A DNA stretch of 64,000 nt, taken from positions 42,560 through 106,559 of the forward strand of contig NZ_MVAG01000039.1 of the NCBI RefSeq assembly GCF_002177115.1, given 5' to 3'. Made by a program: the position numbers and the translations under genes. Within the stretch, counting starts at the first letter, position 1, and each line of letters begins with the position of its first letter. Below the pieces are notes generated by a model. The model was given only the letters and a program-made list of their open reading frames with translations, had not been told where the DNA came from and searched no databases. This stretch comes from Chryseobacterium mucoviscidosis (lineage in GTDB: Bacteria; Bacteroidota; Bacteroidia; Flavobacteriales; Weeksellaceae). Below, piece by piece: positions 34,226 to 41,216 of the stretch.

Positions 34226-34638
34226 TTCTTTATAATTTATCGTTAGTAAAATTGTTTGACGGTTGTAAATAGACTGCTATTAAAAATATCTTACCTTTTA
34301 AAAGCCATGGCTTTTACATATATTGATAAAGAGAATTTCCAGATACAATATGATACCCTTTATAATCTAATCCCAAAAGAATAATAATTTTTTTCTTAAG
34401 CAATTTCTACGCTTATCTTATTATTAAAATAACTTAAAGGTAAATTTCCCTAATAGTCAAAATATTTATAACCATATTTATATTTCAAAACTTATTTAAT
34501 TTATACTATTGTGGACTGCTTCTTAAAAAATGACCAACATTTTAGTAACAGTCTTAATTGTTGTGGGTTCTTTTGTTACTCACGGTTACAAATCCGCGAG
34601 ATCGGGTATAACAGATACTATATTTTTCTTCTCTTTAC
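34226..34638. other. 413-nt intergenic gap in the toxin region
   Basis: This AT-rich gap holds repeat copy 3 (34573-34610) and no gene or clear promoter that I can support. Confidence 0.6.
34573..34610. repeat. Repeat copy 3 at the 3' end of the T9SS gene
   Basis: TTACAAATCCGCGAGATCGG and flanks match copy 1 at 25500-25537 over about 36 nt. It lies 29 nt after the stop of the T9SS cargo gene, in the same orientation as the others. Confidence 0.75.
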
Positions 34639-36297
34639 TTATTTCTTAATCAATTTGGCATTCGACGTTTTGTCATTGGTTTTCACCACCACCAGATACG
34701 CCCCCTGAATCAAAGGCTGGGTGTTGATTTTGGTGATTTTATTTTTCGTTTTTACCGTTTCAAGCTTTCTGCCACCCATGTCATACACTGCAATTTCAGC
34801 TTCAAACGCTCCCTCTCTCAAGCCCTCAAACCCAAGCTCCACATACACATAATCCGTTACCGGGTTCGGATAGATCCTGATATCCTGTTTTTCGATCAGT
34901 TGGTCAACCTGTCTGTCACCCAGCTTCACGATCTTCCAGTTTTCTTTGCCTAACTCTTCTGCGCTGGTTCCTGCGAGTACAATCGATCCGTCACGGTTCA
35001 GCTTAATATCAGATAACCGTTCTTCTTTTTTTCGGGATTCTCCCTTCACGTGCTTTCTCCACTGCTCGTTTCCGTTCTGGTCGAGATACAGCATCCAGAA
35101 AGTCTCGTCATCATTTTCAATCCTGCCTTCCGCCTGTGTGTAACCGCCCAAGAGAATCCCTTTAGACTTCCCGCTTCCATCTTCCTGCTTCCCGGCAATG
35201 ACGCTCATTCCCATCAGAACATCCCGGTTCTTGAAATTGTAGGATTTTTGCCACTGCTCATTTCCATTTAAATCAATAGCAACCAACCATAAATCGGTAC
35301 CCTCTTCAATACCGACTGATTTATTTCCCGATCTTTCCGATCTGGATTCTCCACCGATCAGGTAGCCGGTTGAAGTAAGAGCCAGTGTTCTTACATGATC
35401 GTCGCCTTTTCCTCCGAAATTCTTTTCCCATTCTACTTTTCCATCTTTCGAAAGCTTAACGATCCAGTAATCACCTTCACCAAAATTGTTGCTTGTTTTT
35501 GGTTGATAGTTGATGGTTTTACTACTTCCGGCCTCCGTCTTCCCGCTTCCTGCCAAAGCTGCGCTTCTGGAATAGATCCCTAACAAAGCTCCACCGTCTT
35601 TGGTGGGAATCATCTTTTCCACTTCATCAAGACCTTTCCCGCCTAAAATCAATTGGGATAGTTCTTTCCCGTTTTTATCCAGTCGTACTACCAAAACATC
35701 TTTGGAACCGTACCCCTTCATTTTCGGATCCTGAGTTTGTTTACCCTGAGCGGAGCCGAAGGGAAGGGTTGTATTTCCCGCGACAAAGAACCCCATATCC
35801 GTCGTCTGGATCACCGCCCTTGCTTCTTCGTCCGCTGTACTGCCAATCGTTTTCTGCCATAATTCATCGCCAAATTCGTTGATTCTGATAAGCCAGAAAT
35901 CGCTGCCGCCTCTAGAATCCTCTTTTTTATCCAGTCCTTTTCCGCTGTAGGAAGTTCCGGCAAGAAGAAACCCTCCTTCCTGAGTGTTAACCGTTGCCGA
36001 AAGAAAATCATGGTTTTTTCCTGAGAAATATTTTTCCCAGACTTCTTCGCCCTGCTGGTTAAGCTTAACCAAATGGAAATCGTAACCGTTGTTCTGCTTT
36101 TTGTTGTCAGATGCTGGTTGATTGTTGTCAGAATGGATGCTGCTTCCGGTAATTAAATACTGCTGATCGATGGTTGTAGTGACCTGTGAAAGAAAGTCCT
36201 GCGTAGAAGACCGGATATCTTTCTGCCAGACCACTTCCTGGGCGGAAACACCCAGAATACTGCACAGAGTGAGCATACTCATGCCGAGTTTTTTCAT
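34639..36297 (-). CDS. T9SS type A sorting-domain protein with beta-propeller-like repeats
   Basis: A 552-residue cargo of the type IX secretion system. A signal peptide covers about the first 19 residues. About seven repeats with W-x-K and GGxGDDxxxxL patterns (DFWLIRINEFGDELWQKTIG, DYWIVKLSKDGKVEWEKNFG, and others) suggest a beta-propeller. The type A sorting domain starts near residue 470 (IRIYPNPVTDYVYVEL) and ends NDKTSNAKLIKK. Residues near 177-184 (PFGSAQGK) come from a dispersed 20-bp repeat inserted in frame. The product should be secreted and attached to the cell surface. Confidence 0.92.
   Translation of the reverse strand: MKKLGMSMLTLCSILGVSAQEVVWQKDIRSSTQDFLSQVTTTIDQQYLITGSSIHSDNNQPASDNKKQNNGYDFHLVKLNQQGEEVWEKYFSGKNHDFLSATVNTQEGGFLLAGTSYSGKGLDKKEDSRGGSDFWLIRINEFGDELWQKTIGSTADEEARAVIQTTDMGFFVAGNTTLPFGSAQGKQTQDPKMKGYGSKDVLVVRLDKNGKELSQLILGGKGLDEVEKMIPTKDGGALLGIYSRSAALAGSGKTEAGSSKTINYQPKTSNNFGEGDYWIVKLSKDGKVEWEKNFGGKGDDHVRTLALTSTGYLIGGESRSERSGNKSVGIEEGTDLWLVAIDLNGNEQWQKSYNFKNRDVLMGMSVIAGKQEDGSGKSKGILLGGYTQAEGRIENDDETFWMLYLDQNGNEQWRKHVKGESRKKEERLSDIKLNRDGSIVLAGTSAEELGKENWKIVKLGDRQVDQLIEKQDIRIYPNPVTDYVYVELGFEGLREGAFEAEIAVYDMGGRKLETVKTKNKITKINTQPLIQGAYLVVVKTNDKTSNAKLIKK
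35744..35763. repeat. 20-bp dispersed repeat inside the T9SS gene
   Basis: CCCTGAGCGGAGCCGAAGGG is an imperfect palindrome of the same family as the cores at 36641-36660, 36719-36736, 36866-36883 and 36942-36961. Here it lies in frame within a coding sequence. Confidence 0.8.
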
Positions 36298-36638
36298 ACT
36301 TAGTGTAATTTTAACGTTATTGTAAAGGTGAAATTAAGAAAGGGAATGCTTAGAAAAATAAGGAAACCCGCATTCTTAAAGAATTGTTCTGAATAGAATC
36401 TGTCCGAAATTTATTTGTTTTAATCATGGTTTTTTTAGTCTTTTTTTATCGCTTTTAGCAGCCTTGTCTTTATTAATTTTTGTTCAGAACGGTAAAAAGA
36501 AAATCTCGTCCCTTTTACTTTTCTGCAAAATTACAAAGCATTAACGACAAAACATGTCGTTTTATTTTAAAGGATGCAATTTTTTTCAAAAAGGTTGGAA
36601 ATCATGATGAAAAATATTTTTTATGGGTGTATTTTAAC

Positions 36639-36700
36639 GTGCGCTTCGGCTCCGCTCAGCGCACGGTGATGGTTTGACTTACAATAATCTGTTTAAAATT
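36639..36700 (+). repeat. Dispersed repeat, unit A
   Basis: About 62 nt: GCGCTTCGGCTCCGCTCAGC, then CGGTGATGGTTT, then ACAATAATCTGTTTAAAA. Units C (36862-36927) and D (36937-37000) share this order with substitutions. Confidence 0.75.
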
Positions 36701-36713
36701 AAGTCGCACTAAA

Positions 36714-36736
36714 GTACGCTGAGCGGAGCCGAAGCG
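36714..36736 (-). repeat. Inverted core of the same repeat, unit B
   Basis: CGCTGAGCGGAGCCGAAGCG is the reverse complement of the core in unit A, without the conserved right part. Together A and B can pair in single-stranded nucleic acid. Confidence 0.7.
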
Positions 36737-36861
36737 TAAAAATATCTGCATTAAAATTTTATCGGAGATAAAATCTTTGCGCCTTAAACAGATAGAGCGT
36801 GTTAAAAAATATTGCGTCCTTGGCGGGTTTAAACAACTTTAGGAATAATTATTTACGATGA

Positions 36862-36927
36862 TGTGCGCTTCGGCTTCGCTCAGCACCCGATGGCGGATTT
36901 GTGTTATAATGATCTGTTTAAAATGGG
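36862..36927 (+). repeat. Dispersed repeat, unit C
   Basis: Starts GTGCGCTTCGGCTTCGCTCA, followed by a CGATGGCGGATTTGTGTTATAATG-like middle (shown in part) and ends CTGTTTAAAATG. It is related to units A and D. Confidence 0.7.
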
Positions 36928-36936
36928 ATGGCAATG

Positions 36937-37000
36937 ATGTGAGCTTCGACTCCGCTCAGCGTACGGTGGATGGTTTGGTTTACAATGATTTGTTTAAAAT
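36937..37000 (+). repeat. Dispersed repeat, unit D
   Basis: GAGCTTCGACTCCGCTCAGC, a CGGTGGATGGTTTGG middle, and TTTGTTTAAAAT at the end. It is the most complete match to unit A. Confidence 0.7.
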
Positions 37001-37116
37001 TTTATAAGAAAATAAATTTGAATCTGTTGCGCTTACATTACATTGCGTAAGTCCATTCACTTAAAAAAATAAAAATAACTATATTTATAAAAAAACATGG
37101 AAAAAGTAAAAAGACG

Positions 37117-37516
37117 ATGAGTGAGCTTGTTAAATTCAAATTTTACGAAACGGCGCTTCAGGCGAACCGGGATAAACAGATTCTGGCTGAAAGCGGCATC
37201 AATAGCTTTATCGCCAATGAACAGTTGATTCAGTCGGATTGGCTGCTTTCTCAGGCAGTTGGCGGAATTCAGCTTCAGGTTTTTGAAGAGGATCTTGAAA
37301 AAGCCAATCAGGCATTGAAAGATTACAAAGAAAAACGAAGAATTTTCTCTGGAAGTGGAACACACCATTGCAGATCCTGAATTTGATTTCGTTTGTCCGA
37401 AATGTGGTTCTAACCATATTTACAGGGACGACAGTGCAACCAGTTTTTTCGGAATTTCGATTTTAACGAGCCATAAATTTGTCTGTTATTATTGCGGGAA
37501 TGAGTTTACGCATTAA
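37117..37516 (+). pseudogene. DUF2007-type protein with zinc-finger tail, frameshifted in an A-run
   Basis: The first 72 residues (MSELVKFKFYETALQANRDK onward) fit the DUF2007 putative signal-transducing domain. The annotated frame ends with an unrelated tail (IFSGSGTHHCRS). Skipping one base in the five-A run at 37331-37335 restores a frame to TAA at 37514-37516. That frame gives NEEFSLEVEHTIADPEF, then FVCPKCGS and FVCYYCGNEFTH, which is a C-terminal four-Cys zinc ribbon. With four A the protein would be about 132 residues. The shift may be a real mutation, slippage or a sequencing error. Confidence 0.78.
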
Positions 37517-37578
37517 TGCTTTTAGAAATTGATTTTTTTAACACAATGGTCGCAATGTCTTTTTGAAAGTATTGTGGA

Positions 37579-37620
37579 AATTTTCCGTTCGCAAGGGCGT
37601 TCTACTCAGCAAATGAGCTG
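37579..37620. repeat. Dispersed repeat shared with 59967-60004
   Basis: The two copies share the pattern TTCGCAAGGGCGTT (or TCGCAAAGGCGTT) and, a few bases on, an AGCAAATGA block. The similarity covers about 38 nt. Confidence 0.6.
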
Positions 37621-37670
37621 TATATTTGTATTCCTAATTTATATAACAAAAAGTATATTGAAAAAACAAT

Positions 37671-37725
37671 TCCCCTCCTCTGGAGGGGTGCCAAAAATTC
37701 GAATGAATTTTTGACGGGGTGGTGT
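37671..37725. repeat. Composite hairpin repeat
   Basis: CCCCTCC pairs with GGAGGGG around a short loop, followed by AAAATTC/GAATTTT and GACGGGGTGGT. It looks like a mobile-repeat-type element common in Bacteroidota genomes, though here it occurs once. Confidence 0.5.
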
Positions 37726-37883
37726 TTTAATTATGATTGATAAGAGATGATTGATAAGTGATGAATGATGACTGATAAGTGATGCGTTATAATCGAAGAG
37801 GTATGAATTTTTTTTTTGAAATAATTATTATACATTGGAAAATTCATGATTAACTCTTAGAAATTAACCGTTTCACTTCTCAT

Positions 37884-37959
37884 AGCCCCGATTGCAGCGG
37901 CATCCTTTTGTGAAGCGAAGCGGAACAAAAGATACAGCGGAAAGCGGGAAAAAGCTCCT
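37884..37959. repeat. Structured dispersed element
   Basis: CCCGATTGCAGCGGCATCC and TTTTGT pair partly with ACAAAAGAT and CAGCGGAAAGCGGG, forming a long imperfect hairpin. I recall very similar elements across Chryseobacterium and Flavobacterium genomes. Only one copy lies in this window. Confidence 0.55.
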
Positions 37960-38082
37960 AAAAAATAGAAAGGAAGATGGAGGATGGAAGTTTACGATCG
38001 TTGAAAATAAAAATTTATTAAATAATGTGAGACTGAGATTGCTTCTTCGCATTCAATTCTCTCAAAGACAAAATAGAAGAGT

Positions 38083-38688
38083 ATGAAAATAATCTGTATA
38101 GGAAGAAATTACAGCGAACACGCAAAAGAACTGGGCAACGAAATCCCGGAAAGACCCGTCATTTTTATGAAACCGGATACAGCGGTTTTAAAAGGAAATG
38201 ATTTTTACATTCCTGAGTTTTCAGATGATGTGCATTACGAACTGGAAGTTGTTGTGAAAATTTCGAAAGGTGGAAAGTACATTCAGAAAGAAACGGCACA
38301 CAAACATTATGAGGAAATCGGACTGGGAATTGATTTTACCGCAAGAGATCTTCAGAGTGAATTAAAATCCAAAGGATTGCCCTGGGAACTGGCGAAAGGT
38401 TTTGACGGTTCTGCAGTAGTGGGAAATTTCTTTAAAAAAGATAATTTTAATCTGGATTCCCTGAATTTTTCTTTACTGAAGAACAAGGAAAAGGTACAGG
38501 ACGGAAATACGAAGGACATGATGTTCACCATTGATGACATTATTGCTTTTGTGTCGCAGTATTTTACATTGAGAGTGGGAGATCTTATCTTTACAGGAAC
38601 CCCGAAAGGCGTAGGAAAAGTGGAAGAAAATGATATTCTGGAAGCTTACCTGGAAGAAGAAAAAGTTCTTGACATCCGAATATTATAA
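38083..38688 (+). CDS. Fumarylacetoacetate hydrolase family protein
   Basis: A 201-residue enzyme of the FAH fold, which cleaves C-C bonds in acylpyruvates or isomerises related compounds. It is the short single-domain type. Metal-binding and catalytic blocks are present: KIICIGRNYSEHAKELG at the start, HYELEVVVKI near residue 47, the GIDFTARDLQSELK block near 80, and FTGTPKGVGKVEEND near 168-182. The substrate cannot be inferred. The next gene is a universal stress protein 59 bp downstream. Confidence 0.9.
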   Translation: MKIICIGRNYSEHAKELGNEIPERPVIFMKPDTAVLKGNDFYIPEFSDDVHYELEVVVKISKGGKYIQKETAHKHYEEIGLGIDFTARDLQSELKSKGLPWELAKGFDGSAVVGNFFKKDNFNLDSLNFSLLKNKEKVQDGNTKDMMFTIDDIIAFVSQYFTLRVGDLIFTGTPKGVGKVEENDILEAYLEEEKVLDIRIL

Positions 38689-38747
38689 GTAATTTAACAT
38701 AATTTCTGGCATAATTTTCCTATCTTTAGTAAACAAAATTAAAGGTT

Positions 38748-39185
38748 ATGGTAAATATTGTATTACCCGTAGATTTTGGGGACAAGACAGAGCAGCTTCT
38801 GGAAGGAGCTGTAAAATTCGCTAAGCAGATAAACGGCAGGATTTATTTAATTCATGTGGCGCCTTCGGATATCGGCTTTGCGATCGGAGATATGGGATTT
38901 CAGTATTTTCCGGAAGTAGAGGAAAACGAGATCCGGGAAGAACTTGTTCAGCTGAACAAAATTCAGCAGAGAATTCTGGCGCATGAGGTAGAATGCGAAC
39001 ATATTCTGAAACAGGGAATTGCAAAAGATATTATTCTGGAACACGCAGAAGATAAAAAAGCCGATTTCATCGTGATGGGATCTCACGGAAGAAGCGGGAT
39101 TTATGATGTTTTTGTAGGAAGTTTAACAAAAGGGATCACGAAGGATTCTAAAGTTCCTGTTCTGGTTCTTCCGATACATGACTAA
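38748..39185 (+). CDS. Universal stress protein family
   Basis: A 145-residue UspA-fold protein. It has an N-terminal NIVLPVDFGDKTEQLLEGA, the VAPSDIG block, and the nucleotide-binding signature G-x2-G-x9-G-S near residues 110-127 (MGSHGRSGIYDVFVGSLTKGI), so it probably binds ATP. Such proteins help survival under stress. It is followed by a bidirectional terminator. Confidence 0.9.
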   Translation: MVNIVLPVDFGDKTEQLLEGAVKFAKQINGRIYLIHVAPSDIGFAIGDMGFQYFPEVEENEIREELVQLNKIQQRILAHEVECEHILKQGIAKDIILEHAEDKKADFIVMGSHGRSGIYDVFVGSLTKGITKDSKVPVLVLPIHD

Positions 39186-39210
39186 AAAGTGAAAATTTTA
39201 ATCGTTAATA

Positions 39211-39246
39211 AAAAAGCCGACCAAATAAAAATTTGATCGGCTTTTT
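39211..39246. terminator. Bidirectional terminator
   Basis: AAAAAGCCG and CGGCTTTTT, with AAAT/ATTT inside, form a hairpin between the convergent usp and DUF6341 genes. Confidence 0.8.
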
Positions 39247-39263
39247 ACTATATAACCAATTAA

Positions 39264-39497
39264 TTAACCTTCATTTTTGTAGATTTTCGGATCGTAGTAA
39301 GGGTTCTTACCTTCCGTTGGAGAATAGTAGTCTTTATCTTTATCACCTCCAAGAGTAACTACCAAAACGTAGCACCAGTAAGTGAACAGTACGCAACAAA
39401 CGATAAACAGAATCCAGTTCAAAACATTACCGAAAGCATCAAAGAAACCGAAAGACCATTTGAAAACTTTGCTTAAGAATAGAAAGAAAGACGTCAT
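39264..39497 (-). CDS. DUF6341-type small membrane protein
   Basis: A 77-residue protein with one or two hydrophobic segments (WILFIVCCVLFTYWCYVLVV near residues 28-47) and a hydrophilic tail with YYSPTEGKNPYYDPKIYKNEG. The pattern fits a Flavobacteriia-specific family (DUF6341) usually found divergent from a DUF6427 gene, as here. Function is unknown. Confidence 0.78.
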   Translation of the reverse strand: MTSFFLFLSKVFKWSFGFFDAFGNVLNWILFIVCCVLFTYWCYVLVVTLGGDKDKDYYSPTEGKNPYYDPKIYKNEG

Positions 39498-39515
39498 TAT
39501 TTTCCTTTTTTAAAT

Positions 39516-39523
39516 TAACTTTG
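39516..39523 (+). promoter_or_regulatory. -7 box of the DUF6427 gene
   Basis: TAACTTTG matches TAnnTTTG and ends 16 nt before the ATG at 39540. Confidence 0.5.
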
Positions 39524-39539
39524 TACAAATTTATAAAAA

Positions 39540-40445
39540 ATGTTTAAATTACTTTCAAAAGAAAGCAATATTTTTTCAATTCCTGTTTATATTGGTTTTC
39601 TTCTTTTAATAGTAATAACTTTTAATTTATTGAATTTCAACACTTATGAGGGGATTATTGCCGGGATTACTTTTCTGGGAATTGCTTTGGGATATTTCTG
39701 TTTTCACAGTATTGCACTCAATTATCAGACGCATCTCCCATTATTCTTATATACATTTTTTGTTTTCGGGTTGTATCCCGGAAATTTAGACATCGGAATT
39801 GCTGTCGCACTGCTTACCAATTCTTTTCTTTTGCTGCTTTTGACAAGTACCAATGAGGACATCCGAAAAAAATCTTATGTTCTGGTAGGCTCCATTGTTG
39901 CGCTGAATTTTATTTTTCTTCCGACAACATGGCCAATGGCGGTTTTTGTGATTATTCACGTAATTGCTACTTCCGAAAGAATAAGTCTGAATATTTTCAG
40001 GTTTTTACTGGGAATTATTTTAATTGTTTTCAGTTATTTTTCGGTAATGTTTTTTATTGATTTTAAAAGCTGGAATATCGATTATTTTCCTTTCGGAAAG
40101 ATGAAACCTGTGACTGATTACACAGAGCTTCTGCCTTTGATCCCTGTAATTGGCATGCTGATCTACGCTGTGTACGATCATTTCAGAAATTATAACAAAA
40201 AAAGCCCGATAAGCCGCTATAAATATACTTTTCTGCTTGTTTTTTCGATGGCTCAGCTTATTACGATTATTCTTTACATGAATAAAAACTACGAATATTT
40301 ACTTCTTCTTGCCTTTCCTTCCACTATTATTATCAGCAGAATGCTTAGGTTTCTGCCGAAATACTGGATGCAGGAAGTCGGTTTGTGGCTGCTTATTTTC
40401 AGTTTAATCGGTTTTAAAGCCGGAACTTATTTTAACTTATTTTAA
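39540..40445 (+). CDS. DUF6427-type polytopic membrane protein
   Basis: A 301-residue inner membrane protein with about nine hydrophobic segments and short loops. It belongs to a Flavobacteriia-specific family (DUF6427) by its position and general pattern. Function is unknown. It lies 5 bp upstream of the DUF3109 gene and is divergent from DUF6341, an arrangement I have seen repeated in this group. Confidence 0.75.
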   Translation: MFKLLSKESNIFSIPVYIGFLLLIVITFNLLNFNTYEGIIAGITFLGIALGYFCFHSIALNYQTHLPLFLYTFFVFGLYPGNLDIGIAVALLTNSFLLLLLTSTNEDIRKKSYVLVGSIVALNFIFLPTTWPMAVFVIIHVIATSERISLNIFRFLLGIILIVFSYFSVMFFIDFKSWNIDYFPFGKMKPVTDYTELLPLIPVIGMLIYAVYDHFRNYNKKSPISRYKYTFLLVFSMAQLITIILYMNKNYEYLLLLAFPSTIIISRMLRFLPKYWMQEVGLWLLIFSLIGFKAGTYFNLF

Positions 40446-40450
40446 AGATT

Positions 40451-41035
40451 ATGATTCAGATAGACGATAAATTGATCTCTGAGGATATTTTTTCTGAAGA
40501 GTTTGTGTGTAACCTTTCTAAATGTAAAGGTGCGTGTTGTGTGGAAGGAGATGTAGGTGCTCCTTTGGATAAGGACGAACTGGAAATTTTAGATTCTATT
40601 TTTGAGAAAGTGAAGCCTTATCTTACCGAAGAAGGTATTAAATCCATCGAAAAAACAGGAACCTGGACGACAGATCCGATGGACGGAATGTATGTAACGC
40701 CAATGGTGGAAAACCGCGAATGTGCATACGTAACTTTTGATGAAAAAGGAATTACGAAATGCGGTATTGAAAAGGCATATGAAGACGGCGCAGTAGACTG
40801 GCAGAAACCGATCTCGTGTCATCTTTATCCGATCCGTATTAAAGAATATTCTACCTTCAAAGCACTAAACTATGATGTCTGGAAGATTTGCAGCGATGCC
40901 TGTACTTTAGGAAAAGAATTGCAGGTTCCTGTGTATAAATTCCTGAAAACGCCTTTGATCCGAAAATACGGTGAAGAATTTTATGACGTTCTGAGCGAAG
41001 TAGCGGATGAATGGAAGAAGGAGTATGGATCTTAA
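40451..41035 (+). CDS. DUF3109 family protein (zinc-cluster type)
   Basis: A 194-residue cytoplasmic protein. It has the N-terminal FVCNLSKCKGACCVEGDVGAPL block with clustered cysteines (near residues 18-35), and later CAYVTF, CGIEKAY, SCHLYPIRI and CSDACTLG. These fit the YkgJ-like Cys-rich metal-binding group. The metal and role are unknown. It is the last gene of an operon with DUF6427. Confidence 0.9.
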   Translation: MIQIDDKLISEDIFSEEFVCNLSKCKGACCVEGDVGAPLDKDELEILDSIFEKVKPYLTEEGIKSIEKTGTWTTDPMDGMYVTPMVENRECAYVTFDEKGITKCGIEKAYEDGAVDWQKPISCHLYPIRIKEYSTFKALNYDVWKICSDACTLGKELQVPVYKFLKTPLIRKYGEEFYDVLSEVADEWKKEYGS

Positions 41036-41161
41036 TTTTGGGTTAGAGAGTGAGCGGGTTTTTAGGGTTTGAGAGTTTGAGGGTGTTGAGTTGTAAGGTT
41101 TTTAGTGTTTAATATTTTTTTAACTTAAATGAATTGCATTCAGCCTTAACAGTAATAAAGC

Positions 41162-41195
41162 AAAACCGTTCTGTAAAATCTACAGAACGGTTTTT
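41162..41195. terminator. Bidirectional terminator
   Basis: AAAACCGTTCTGTA and TACAGAACGGTTTT form a 14-bp hairpin between the convergent DUF3109 and M16 genes. Confidence 0.85.
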
Positions 41196-41216
41196 AATTG
41201 AACTTTATATCGAAAA

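Larger units (their letters stand above)
36298..37116. other. Gene-poor repeat zone
   Basis: The 819-nt gap holds no credible gene. It contains the clustered repeats listed separately (36639-37002). Degenerate fragments such as ATTGCGTCCTTGGCGG near 36810 resemble other dispersed repeats of this genome type. A near-consensus box, TATATTTA, lies at 37080-37087 upstream of the DUF2007 gene. Confidence 0.6.
37517..38082. other. 566-nt gene-poor stretch with several repeats
   Basis: No credible gene is present. It contains three different repeat families (37579-37620, 37671-37725, 37884-37959) and, between them, a run of degenerate TGATAAGTGATG units (37740-37785). Confidence 0.6.

Noticed and set aside
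36639..37000. Tandem short repeats that could suggest a CRISPR array
   Set aside because: Only three to four units, irregular spacing, inverted orientation of one unit, conserved sequence in the would-be spacers, and no cas genes.
37740..37785. Degenerate TGATAAGTGATG repeats as an origin or iteron
   Set aside because: The units are irregular, few, and not next to replication genes.
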